NCBI GenBank assembly: GCA_015179125.1 | Contig: WHVA01000135.1 | Location: 62,001 to 126,000, forward strand | Reading direction: 5' to 3' | Length of the DNA: 64,000 nucleotides | Source of the DNA: Gautieria morchelliformis | Taxonomy: Eukaryota > Basidiomycota > Agaricomycetes > Gomphales > Gomphaceae | Shown here: piece after piece, positions 24,675 to 34,914 of the stretch | Position numbering within the stretch: the first letter of the stretch is position 1 | Layout of the letters: each line of letters opens with the position of its first letter | Translations under genes and position numbers: made by a program | Notes under the pieces: model-generated | Seen by the model: only the letters and a program-made list of their open reading frames with translations | What the model was told of the DNA's origin: nothing | Databases searched by the model: none

Positions 24675-24892
24675 CTGGACAGATTTCAAGAAAGAATGTG
24701 TTGACCAATTCTGCCCAAGGAACAACTTGCCACCCTCACAAATCTCCAAGGGACTGGCTGGCACCCACTGTGGATAGTGAATCCATTGAAACCTAGTGGG
24801 TTTACCCACGGGGTTTCTGTTTTCAGTGGGTACCTCATTGAAACAGCCCCCATTGAAACAAACTAATGAAATTTGGGCTTACCAGGTTTCCT

Positions 24893-25172
24893 AGAAAAAA
24901 CCAATGAAAATATTTAAGTGGTTGGATCAGTAAAGTTTTCAGTGGCTTTGTCACTTAGTTTCTGTGCCATAGGAACTACATATTCAACGTAATTATCATG
25001 AGAATTTCAGTGCTCGAAGGCCTTGATTCCCATAGAAAAAACCAATGAAATTATTTAAGTGGTTGGATCAGTAGAATTTTCATTAGCTTTGTCACTTAGT
25101 TTCCGTGCCATAGGAGCTACATATTCAGCGTAATTATCATGAGAGTTTCAGTACTCGAAGGCCTTGATTCCC
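24893..25172. repeat. Tandem duplication of a 140-bp subterminal unit
   Basis: Two copies in tandem, each running from TAGAAAAAACCAATGAAA to TCGAAGGCCTTGATTCCC. They differ at about ten positions. Located near the left end of the CACTG element, where transposase-binding repeats are expected. Confidence 0.75.
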
Positions 25173-26074
25173 GTTGTTCGCACACCAGAAATTCTTCAGA
25201 TAGCTCATGGAAGACTCATTGAAATCCAGTGGATTAATATATAAGTTTCTGGGAGATATTCACGAATTTTCTGTAGATCTATGCAACCCCCCCTTCAACA
25301 GAACGAGAAACAACAACTACTAAATGTTGTACGCCTCTTTGGATGGCCTTGAGCAGGTGTTCGAGAACACACCGAGAGACAAGCGAAAGACTGCGACATC
25401 ATCAGAACTCCCTGACGGTCACACAAAGTTCCTCTGCAGTCTTTGTGGGACAGACATCGCTGAGAGTACGGCTCAAATGTCAGCACCTGCTCGGTTTGCC
25501 TCGGTCCGTGTAACACCCAATCCTTGAAATCTCGGCAGAGGTGTCGGGTTTCTTAAGATTGCTCAGTTCACCACTTCCCCATGCCCTTGACGAGCGCTGT
25601 TGTGTGCGGCATAGCATGGCTCGCTTCTGGAACCAGAGATGGAGGCTCTTCTGTGCTGCGCATCACAGAAAATGTTGAAAAGCAATGGATTTCCGGCTGA
25701 ACTAAAGCAAAGCTGCAGAGCTACAGCCACTGCTACAGAGAGATGGACGCTTTATGAAAACAAGGTGTGAGAGTAGATACTTGTACGACCGGGCAGACAA
25801 GACTGGAACTCTTGTCGACACAGCCGGGCTTCTGATTCGGAGAGTCAACACAGCGGGTGCCGATGTCAAGTGGGGCAGGGACACGGAGTATAGTGAGACT
25901 CCTTGCATGTCATGTCCATAGCCTTTCCGAGATTCAAGATAGTGAGGTCGACATAGCCAGAACAGGGTGCAGGGAGACAAGCAGAGGCAGTGGAGCGTCC
26001 TCAAGAGAGCTGATTAGGGCTTGCGGGAGAGAATGAAGAGAGCGAAGGAAGCCTGCTTGCAAGAAATGTGCTTG

Positions 26075-27030
26075 GGAGGATGACTTGGTTAAGTTGGTCC
26101 TTCGTGAGCTACCATGTGCCACACAGAGCCTGTGTTAAGTAGACACCTGACAAGAAGAAACTGCATCGTCACAAACCTGATTCCGGAACGTATACAGGTA
26201 CCGTATAGCATCAACCTGCAGGATGGGGTGCACGCTCCCTGGTGCGGCCTCCAGATCGCCCAGAATATTTTCGGCAAACCGGTACACAACACCAGCACAT
26301 TCGTCGACGTCACACCTTGCTACATACACATGTGCAGACATGCGTTCAACCCATGACTGAACCGAAGTAATAATAAAAATTGCGGAAAGTTCGTAGAGCC
26401 CCTTGCCGCGATCGCCGTAAGGAGGTATATTGCATGGTCTTTGCGTTTCCAGTTCGTGCTCAGATCCGCTTTGAACGCTTGCAGGTCCTCGGACACCCAC
26501 GTGGATACGCACTCCGTTGTGTCCGCCTCCGATCCGGCTCCGACGAGGGCGCGCAGGACATCTGCGGCGGCGTGGCGGCACATTGTTCCTTCGCTGCTGC
26601 CACCGGTCGAGACCGACGGGATCGAGAGATCAATGTGGATGTACTCGAGTGGGTCATCCTCGAACTGCTCCATCTCGTGATCTGACCTGGCTGAGCGTAG
26701 GCTCGCCATAGCGGAGCGTGTAGTCCATACCTCGCAATTCCACATTGGGTACAACGATGCCATTCACAAGTGATTGTGTCCAGGCTACCGAAGAGATTGC
26801 GGAATAGACCTGACCGGATAGCTGCTGAGAGGAACCTTAATGCCTGAGTGACAAGCTTCCAAAACCGAAATCATTATATTTCAGCGCGCGAGGTAGTTTG
26901 ATGCACAGTGTCGTCTGCGACAGCGGGACACTTGCCATCCCCGACAAGTGCCCACACGGCCTGGACAAAGGGGCCAATCGAAGACGCCATAGTGAATAGC
27001 TCAGGGAAGCGATTTGTGTAGAGCTAGAGG
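26075..27030 (-). pseudogene. CSE1: Captured fragment of CSE1/CAS, importin-alpha export receptor
   Basis: CSE1 is a HEAT-repeat karyopherin that returns importin alpha to the cytoplasm; full proteins are near 960-970 residues. The fragment reads in order SIGPFVQAVWALVGDGK, TQALRFLSAAIRSGL, GIVVPNVELR, EQFEDDPLEYIHIDL, NWKRKDHAIYLLTAIAARGS, EAAPGSVHPILQVDAIRYL and TKDQLNQVIL. Together these cover roughly 150-200 residues from the first half of the protein. At least two introns persist (26856-26906 and one of about 44 nt near 26692-26735), so genomic DNA, not mRNA, was captured. Frame shifts and lost codons mean it cannot encode the receptor. It starts at an intron acceptor near 27020 and fades near 26075. 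Confidence 0.8.
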
Positions 27031-28229
27031 GGACAGTCGTGTTTGTTATCACGTGACGGATCCAAGTGGGTGCCTGTTGTTGAACTCAAAAGACACAACG
27101 GCTTCCCTCCTACTATCATCGCCCATCCAACCAGCAAGGACAAAGTTTCTTCTAGAGAACACCTGTGTCCGATGTGGATTCAGGAAATGACAAGCTCAGC
27201 GTTCCAGCAACATCATCGATCATAATGCCTCACCTATTGTCGTTCTATTACTGACGTGAACATGTACCGGACAGCCCTTCCTGCGCTTGAACGTCTCGAG
27301 CTGTGGGTTCATAACTACATGTCTGAAGCTCCTCAGACAATTAGCCACCTCATGCTACGGTTATGACTATGACTACGCTCATTGGTACGAATCCGAATGC
27401 GGGCATAGTCAGCCATATTTTGTGACTTCTGCGAAGGCTCCCTCCTCTCGAGAGGCTCCAACTAGTTGACATTGAGGATGTGTCGTCCAATCTGTTCAAG
27501 GTAAGAGCCTTCACACAGTCCGCATTTTCGAGGCCAGACACTAATGCCTCAATAGGCACCATCGTCTAAAGCCGGATATATGCACCATGCACCGGATCAA
27601 GGTAAATTATTAATACACATCTGGTAAATGGAAGCTGCTTCCCGCCTCTGTCCAGCAGACTGGACCATCGCCGCCTTTCATCAGTGGGAGCTGGATGCAG
27701 ATGATCCCCATGTGTCACAAGCACTGACCAGATCAATGAGAATGGTGCGCCTGTCGTGAAGATGGCGCACGCGCAAGGTGCGTGGCTCGACGTGTGAGAG
27801 GTGTGACACGTTCGCTGGCTCAATCAACCCCAACCCCACTCGCTGCACATCACCGACCTGCTCGACCCCTGGACAGACGAACACATCATGCTCATATCGC
27901 GGGACGAGCAGAGGTGTCTCATGGTGAGCTATAAGGAGCTCAAGACGTGTGTGGAGAGTGCGTTCGGGTGGGTAAAAGTTGAGTTCGCTGGTTTTGTGTC
28001 ATGTGCACTTTGTCCCGATTTTTCTGTCCTATTTCTATTTTCTATTCTCCATTTTGGTGTTTGTATTCTTCTGTCTTCGCGGTGGATGTCATGTGTTCTG
28101 ATCTGTGTCCTCATCCTCTGTACATGCTGACAACGTGACCCCAGGCATCTCTCGTGGGTGTCGCGGTAGCGGTGGCGTCGCCGGCGACACCCTGTGCACG
28201 AGACATGTGCTGTTGTGCATGATGTACGT

Positions 28230-28380
28230 ACCTCGGTTATAAGAGGCTCCCTGGTAGCCTGACCCATTTCAGGTTCACATTGTCTGCCATCTGCCATCTC
28301 CAATAGTATGTCATCTACATTTCGTAACCCTTCTTCATCTCCTTTCGGCTCCCAGCGCACTGCCACTCCAACGTATGTGA
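28230..28380 (+). promoter_or_regulatory. Promoter-like stretch with a first-exon-like frame
   Basis: GGTTATAAGAGGC near 28234 resembles a TATA box. About 70 bp downstream an ATG (28309) opens MSSTFRNPSSSPFGSQRTAT, and the frame runs into GTATGTGAAG, a good donor site. This could be the captured 5' end of a host gene. No family recognised. Confidence 0.3.
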
Positions 28381-29194
28381 AGTGGCCTGGTATGAATTTC
28401 TTGGATCTGACTGTGGTATTTTAGTGATTTTTGCCATATGTTTCATCTGTATTTTCCCTTCTATATATTGATTTATGACTTGAAACAATGGGAAAGTTTA
28501 ACTGGTATCTCATGACATTTGAGCAAGATTGCAAGGCAATAACCATGGAAAACCCATAGCTTTACAACCTAACATTCACTACAAATTTCATGAATCTTCA
28601 GTGATTTGCCTCATATTATTCAGATCTCAGGCCAGTGACATTCAGTTGCTGCATCTCTGAAATGTGGTGATAGAACCATGGGGTCGTAAGTGACTATCTC
28701 ACAGGAACCCAGTGGTTGTCGACTTGAAATGCCTGGTTCAATCCATTGGTCTTCCATTGTAGGATCCCTGAATACCCATGAGTCAACCCCTGAAACCAAC
28801 TCATTGAAACGAAACTTTTTCCACTGAAACCGATTCATTGAATTTTCAATGGGTTCTATTGGTATTCACACTAGCTAGTATGGTTTATATACTGAATCCT
28901 CAGTGGGTCCACCCAATAGGATTCATTGGGTTGACTACCCACAGTGCACCAGTCCAAGGACCCGATTGACAATTACATCAACTGATTCTAGGAGCTGGTT
29001 GACCTGGCAGAGTATGGTGATGACAAGATGAAGGTTATCAAATTCCATGAGGATTAGGTCTGGACCTGCAGAAAAAGGTTGCCCTGCTTGGCAACGTTGC
29101 GCCAGACTTCAACAATTCCAAGGCTGCTTGGAACGTATCCCAAAACAGGGATGCAAATGAATATTGGAGACGAGCCAGGGGACTGTCAGACCCT

Positions 29195-30462
29195 TGTCAT
29201 GATGCATTTATTTCTTATACCCAGTAGCTCTGTCCTCCCCTTCATCACTCCACCTCTATGGTCGCTCCGATTGCCCTTCGCCAAGTTTGCTGAACGATTT
29301 TCGCTACTCGTGTCATTCGCCATAGCCACACCATCAGAGCACGATTGACGTCCTTTGACCGGCTTGACGGTTCATCACTGGTCCTATCACCTCCTCGGCT
29401 CAACCCCCTTTGTATGTTCCTATGGCCAGATTGTAATGACTCGTGTATTTCTTGTACCCAGCTATCCCTGTTTTCCCTTCCACAACTCCTCCTCCGTGTT
29501 TGCTCGGCTTCGCCCTGCCCTCCGACCACGCCTCCTCTATGATTGCCCCATTCACCCTTCGCCACATTCGCCGAACCACCATTCGCTGCTCACATCATTT
29601 GCCAGCAGGCACGCCATCAAACACGATCGATATCCTCTACCCGGTGTGATGGTTCATCACTGGCCCCATCATCTTCCCAACGCAACCCCTTTCGGTGTTC
29701 ATATGGCTGGAATGATTTCGTAGGATGTCCTAACCGTATATTGTGTGGGATCAGCACAGCAGACAAAGAGTCCGTGCAGGGTAACATGTATGCAGGTATC
29801 AAGGCGTGTTTTCGTACATAGGTGCCTTCATGCTCTTTCCTCCCCGTCATTTCACATTCGCACTCCTCCTTCTTTCTATTGTATACGTGTTTCACCTATT
29901 TTGTATCCTGACTGCGCACCCCTATCCAACCCTGACTCATGACGGCCTCTTTCCTATTTGCTCATATCATATGGGCATTCGGTACAAGTAGTCTACATTC
30001 ACATGTATATTCTGCAGTTCAATTATCATATGTCCATCTGGTGCAAAACTTGACCTCACTGTGATCATCATCTTGGGGCCTCTCCTGTAGATTCCTATCT
30101 TCGACCAGAGGAGGACTTAAGCACCACTGGTGAGTTTTCATACTCCACCTTCATTACCTTAGCCTTCGAACTATTATCTGCGCTGTTGGCGAAGGGCTCT
30201 GAAGGAGCGCCGTCACTGGTGAAAGGATTGTTGCTACTTAATCAACCTTTCCTTGACACCTTGCATGCTACATCGTCAAGTGCCACGGGCTACTTCGCTA
30301 CGACTGTAGATAGGGGGAGCTCCGTTCGGGCAGCCCTCGTATCTTTTGAACATTTATTGGTTCACCTTATTCGCCAAACGGCACACTTATTCGCACAAGT
30401 TATTCGGGCATTTTCTGTGTTCACTAATACACGATATTACTGCCTAAAAACCAATCTTGACA
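29195..30462. mobile_element. Solo LTR, family TGTCATGAC, copy 3 (composite)
   Basis: Outer TSD is ACCCT (29190-29194 and 30463-30467). The first 237 bp (29195-29431) are an LTR start; a second LTR start, TGTAATGACTCGTGTATTT, follows at 29432 and continues to the usual AAACCAATCTTGACA end. So the 5' part is present twice, from nested insertion, unequal exchange or template switching. Confidence 0.85.
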
Positions 30463-30628
30463 ACCCTCCCCCATTGCTGGAATATTCCCGAAGGCTGCGG
30501 TCGCCCTGGTATTCAATGCACCATGACCCTGGAGGAGAAGATTGAGATGATTACTGGTCAACGTAACTCGAACCGACCCAGGTGCAGCTTGACTTGGAAG
30601 TTGCGGCTCAAACTTAATCACCACAAAG

Positions 30629-31117
30629 GAGGATAATCAAAAAGGTCGTGTGATACAGCATATATGAGTATATAATATATATTATAAGAGTATTAATAAC
30701 AACATAGGAATATATAGTAGTATTTATAAGGAGAATAATAGATGTTATTCAAAGATTCTGTATATATTTAAAAATTCAGAGATATATATACATACAAGAG
30801 AGTATTAGATTACAAGATAGAGTAACAGATACTCGGACAGATACTTCTAACAGATATGAGTAGGAGTATTAGTATGAATAGTTATAATGAGAGAGTATTA
30901 GAGTACAATATGAAGTAATCGCAGTTGGATAGATATTTGTAATATATATGACCAAGCGTATTAATATGAATAGTTATAATGATATAGTGCATATTAAAAG
31001 TTGGTAGAAAAAATAAGAACAGGTGTAAAAATCAAACGAGGTGTTCTCGTCGGTGGAGCCACTGCTGGGGAAGGACAAAAGTAGGGTTACATGTAATAAA
31101 AAGTTGCAAGCATCCGC
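30629..31117. mobile_element. AT-rich TIR element (GAGGAT/GCGGAT ends), copy 2
   Basis: A 489-bp element, reverse complement of 2053-2606. Ends GAGGATAATCAAAAAGG and, reversed, GCGGATGCTTGCAACTT. Flanked by the 5-bp TSD CAAAG (30624-30628 and 31118-31122). Two independent TSDs (CCTCG and CAAAG) make it a genuine mobile family. Confidence 0.8.
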
Positions 31118-31974
31118 CAAAGGGTCAGGCTGCTCCAGAGTCAAGTCAATCAAGCTCAACCCACGAGTTATATTAAGTATAAATAGGTTACTTATACTAA
31201 TACTACTAAATATTGTCATAAATCGATTAATCACACCTTATTCCACACTACAACAACATCTAACAACCATCAGTCGACCACTATCTCCACAACATGCATA
31301 TATGCACCTTGACCAATCACTGAGATCACTGAGCTAACATGCCTACGTTCAAATCTACTTAACCCACTCAATCTAACTATTCTGATGCCATGGGACTCAA
31401 TATCATATGCTACCAGTGCCCAGAACACCCCTATCACACTGTACAACACGCCAAGCCTAGTCCCAAGACCAACATACCGAATGGTCGCATGACCTGATCA
31501 AGGGACACAATACAACAAGTCGACCCTGCATGTGTCTCAAACGTCTCCTATTCCATTCCAACCCCATATTCCCTTTTCACCATTATACTTTACACTCCAT
31601 CACATTCAACAAGTAACTCTTTCCTACTCCTATCGTTCGTGTTTATGCCTATCACTCCATTTGTTAATTCTTTTGTTCCAGCTTCATAACACACAAGAAA
31701 CCCAAGCATTCCTCTAACTAGTTAAATACCTTTGTCTGTATGCTAGACTCAACAGTGAAATATTCACCAGTTCTTTCGAGCTACAACCATCTGATTTCTA
31801 TCAATACTATTGTAAGACACATATACCTGGTTATATGCGCATATACCTTGGTTTATCAGCCTTCACTCGATTTGACTTCTACTAGGAGTTTAAATCATAT
31901 TTTTATTAGTTTTACTCTTGACACTATAACTAACAAGAATATTTTATTTTTATTTACAAAAATGTCACACCCGG
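31118..31974. other. Unassigned sequence
   Basis: No domain or convincing gene. Composition is AC-rich on the plus strand around 31220-31700. Short frames have no support. Confidence 0.35.
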
Positions 31975-32625
31975 ATGTGTGTGGTTGAGCATGGAGGTGG
32001 TGGTGGCGTTGCATGTGCACGCGTGGGTGCGCATGCCTCAGCGTGGAGATGTAGGTGGAGGTGGCGGTGTCGTCGTCGCATGCGCACGCCGGGCATGTGA
32101 AGGTGGAGGCGGTGTAGGGTTGGGGTTGTGCTCACACAGCGTGGAGGTGGTGTGCATGGAGGTAGTGCCCTTAGAGGTGGTGCCCATGGAAGTGGTGCCC
32201 ATGGAGGTGGTGCCCGTGGAGGTGGTGCCCGTGGAGGTGGTGCCCGTGGAGGTGGTGTGCATGGAGGTGCGTGTCATCGTCGCGTGCTCACACAGAGGGC
32301 GCAGGCAGGTAGTGGGCAAGGATGTGGTATGCGTGGAGGTGCGCATCGTCGTCGCGTACTCACACAGAGGGCGTGGGTAGGTAGTGCACGTGGAGGTGGT
32401 GCACATGGAGGTGCACGTCGTCGTGTGCGCACACAGAGGGCGAGGGCAGGTAGTGCGCGTGGAGGGAGGTGGAGGTGGAGGTGTGGCGGCGTCGCCGTCG
32501 CGTGTGCATGTCACAGAGGGCGTGGAGGTGGTGCGCATGGCGGTCGTTAGCGGTGGAGGTGGCGGCGCCGCCGCCGTCACGTGCAGTGGTGGTGGTAGCC
32601 TGCGGGTGCAAGGGGGGTGATTGGG
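31975..32625. repeat. GC-rich minisatellite array
   Basis: Degenerate GTGGAGGTG-type repeats throughout. The core at about 32155-32270 has around eight 15-bp units of GTGCCCGTGGAGGTG. To the right a longer unit of about 70 bp recurs three times, each with CACACAGAGGGCG and GGTAGTG. Because all units are near multiples of three, long frames are open on both strands (up to about 197 codons). These are best read as repeat artefacts. No start context or flanking exon supports a gene. Confidence 0.75.
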
Positions 32626-32756
32626 CGGCAAGGGAAGGAATCAGACACCCCAGAACAAAAGATATTCATATTAGCTCAGCGCCATGTCCCACAGAAAGAC
32701 CAGACTTAGGTTTTTTACCGGACATGGCCCCCACTAACAGCACAGTGGTGTGCCTG

Positions 32757-32803
32757 GCATGTCCCGCAATGCGCCAAACCTTGATGGCGATTGCGGGACA
32801 TGC
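32757..32803. repeat. Hairpin-forming inverted repeat
   Basis: GCATGTCCCGCAAT and ATTGCGGGACATGC face each other around a short loop, with GCGCC/GGCG extending the stem with one bulge. GCATGTCCCGCA recurs at about 34244-34255. Function unknown. Confidence 0.65.
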
Positions 32804-32895
32804 ACTAAAATTACTGCGCAGGGTTGCTATGGGACGTGCGCGGCCTCACCAAACCAGCGTGTGAAGCGCGTGCCTTGCGCCGCTGAAGGAGTTCC

Positions 32896-34103
32896 TGTAG
32901 ATATCGCAGTAGGGACGAAAACAGCAGTGTATTACTAAGCAACTGTAACTAGCTTAACTAATGAGATTACAAACTCCAACATACCCTCTTAATCGAGTAA
33001 CGAGTTAGTCGTCTGATGCAGCATAGCACGCAAAAGCAGCCTGAGTAACTTCCTTTACCAATTTCTCCTTTTCCTTTTTCTTCCTCTGCTTCTGGTCCAT
33101 CTTCTCTTTTCTCTTCTGTTCCTCATCTGACGAAGTGGTTCAATCATCACTAGAGGCTGAGTGGTCGTGTATCCTATCTGGGCAGTCTCCGCGCATGTGG
33201 CCTCGTTTCCACACCGGAAACAGGTAACATTTCTTTCATGGCCTTTCCCTCTGCGTAGAGAACCGTGTCATGATGTAGTTCCACATGTTTACCATTAGTT
33301 GCGCAATTCCTCGTTTAGGAGGCGTGTAATGACCAGGTCAAGGCTGAGTTGGTCATCAGGGGTGGCATCCAACGTGATAACGAAGTTCTCATATGTCGGT
33401 GGCAAACCTAGCGTGATGACTACGATGGTGTCGTCATTGGTGACCTTGGTGCATGCCTCGGTGAGTTCATGTGCAAGGTGTCTCACAGCAGCGATCCAGG
33501 CGCGCATCGTTTGCGTGTTATCCTTTCTCATCGAGAGGAAGCGTCGTCATAACGACAGACGTGTCGCAAAACTGCGGGTTTGGTGAACCTTCTCAAGGTT
33601 TTCCCAAATATCCTTTGGATCTTCGAAGCGCATGTGCGGGAGCTGACCAGGTTCGACTCGAAGGATTATCTCAGCACGTGCTAACCTCTGCTTTTTTATC
33701 CATGCCTTAATGTCTTTGAGGATGTAGATCCAGCGGGCCTCTCCTCTGTGCCATCCACAACATCCCATAAGTCCTTTGTAGTCAGGTAGACTTCCATCTG
33801 ATACTTCCAGTCAATATAGTTTGAGTCTGAGAGTTTCAAGAATAGTGAATCGCCGGCGGGCATGGCAAAGAATTTTGATTCGGCCTGTAGTCGATACAGG
33901 GCTTTTATGGTGCAACGGGAGATACCCTCTCAACCCCAACAAACAACAGGGGGAGCACGTCTTACAATCCTGAGGGGCCTATTGTTGAACTAAAGCGAAC
34001 GGGCGGGGCCCATAACCTCTAGATATCGCAGTAGGGACGAAAATGGCAGCATATTACTAAGGAACTGTAACTAGCTTAACTAATGAGATTACACACTCCA
34101 ACA
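32896..34103 (-). mobile_element. Short Copia-like LTR element with gag only (TR-GAG-like)
   Basis: A whole-length but tiny LTR element of 1208 bp. Its LTRs are 86 bp (32896-32981 and 34018-34103), of the Copia form TGTTGGAG...TATCTACA on the minus strand. The outer TSD is GTTCC (32891-32895 and 34104-34108). Behind the 5' LTR is a GGTTATGGGCC primer-site-like stretch, and before the 3' LTR a purine run. The only gene content is a Copia-type gag, spanning nearly the whole interior, with a CFRC-type zinc knuckle and a Lys/Glu-rich tail. No protease, integrase or RT is present. The gag is broken in about two or three places. The two LTRs differ at about seven of 86 positions, so insertion is not recent. 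Confidence 0.8.
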
Positions 34104-34424
34104 GTTCCTTCAGCGGTGCGAGGAACCCTCAGGTGGTGGGACGGCGTCCCCTTCGCCAGCACGGTCGCTGCGGTTGGTGCTGGAGGCAGGAGAAAATAAA
34201 ACGGCCAGGGGGTGCTCACATAAGCCCCGTCCGGCATCGGCCGCCGCATGTCCCGCAGTTATCTGCTTCAGTGTTATTATGTAATCAGCTGCAGCGAGCA
34301 CAGTCTCTAAGTATGGAGGCTGAGAGCACTCACATCTCAATGGCAAAGCGCGCATAGTGAATTTCCTGCTCGGAACACTCCCAATGCGAGTGCATCATAT
34401 CTTACAATTTGTCATATATGTCAG

Positions 34425-34914
34425 TGTAAGGGCAACCCTGGCTGGTTGTGGAGATCACACTACCACACAACTGACAAGGGGAAATCCAAAGTATGTATAA
34501 ATGAACAGAGTATACAAGAGAGGGGATTCTCACCTGACAAGGGGAAATCCAAACAGAAAGGTCTAAGGACCCCCAATGTCAGCGAGCCCGTATTATACTA
34601 TGCTGTGTAGCCAGGGACAACACTTGGCACCTGCCATCATCCCTGCATCCTCCTGACCTCCCTGACCCTCGATTGACCCTTGATGCCACTTATTACGCGA
34701 GTCGCTTGATTTCCGACACTGTTCCGAGAGTGGAAGTCAGAAAGTGGAGTGGAACTGGCAAGGCGAACAGAACTGGTGGAAGTTCTCCCAGAAGCGGAAT
34801 CATTTCCGAAAGCAGAGGCGGAGATGGAATCGGAATCGGAAGCGGAGTCGGAAATGGAGTCGGAACTGGGTGTGGTGTCGGAACTGGAAATGGAAAACAG
34901 GGTGTCCCCTGACA
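34425..34914 (-). mobile_element. Solo LTR of the chromodomain Gypsy family
   Basis: 490 bp, matching the LTRs of the 39-45 kb element in reverse orientation, from TGTAAGGGCAACCCTGG to GGTGTCCCCTGACA on the plus strand. It includes the internal duplication around TTGGATTTCCCCTTGTCA that only the 5' LTR of that element has. Flanks GTCAG and GATAC do not match, so no TSD remains: it reached its present context by rearrangement or its flank was lost. Confidence 0.85.

Larger units (their letters stand above)
24765..28946. mobile_element. CACTG-ended DNA transposon carrying captured host gene pieces (Pack-type)
   Basis: A 4.18-kb insertion in Gypsy gag. The ends are inverted: CACTGTGGATAGTGAATCC at the left and, in reverse complement, CACTGTGGGTAGTCAACCC at the right. 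CAC lies immediately outside on both sides (24762-24764 and 28947-28949). Subterminal regions have many CATTGAAAC/TTTCAATGG words, as CMC/EnSpm elements do. No transposase was recognised. Inside are an intron-containing fragment of the nuclear export receptor CSE1 (26075-27030), several unnamed exon-like stretches (27061-27480, 27830-27960) and a promoter-plus-first-exon-like piece (28230-28380). The element is therefore non-autonomous and probably a gene-capturing carrier. Confidence 0.75.
23641..30628 (+). mobile_element. Gypsy gag debris, scattered by three insertions
   Basis: Short stretches on the plus strand resemble the gag of the 39-45 kb Gypsy element: 23641-23690, 24675-24764 (FKKECVDQFC), 28947-29194 (ELVDLAEYGDDK) and probably 30463-30628. 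They are separated by solo LTRs at 23691-24674 and 29195-30462 and by the CACTG element at 24765-28946, each with its own TSD. The gene is broken in several further places. It is an old fossil. Confidence 0.6.

Noticed and set aside
27240-27480. F-box/leucine-rich-repeat fragment (LPALERLELWVHNYM)
   Set aside because: One LRR-like line is not enough; no second repeat or F-box was found in any frame nearby.
30463-30628. GH3 beta-glucosidase start (MTLEEKIEMITG)
   Set aside because: The resemblance covers about a dozen residues, other GH3 motifs are missing, and the surrounding sequence fits Gypsy gag debris better.
32155-32560. CRISPR-like array
   Set aside because: Units are contiguous tandem repeats without unique spacers in a fungal genome with introns; this is a minisatellite.
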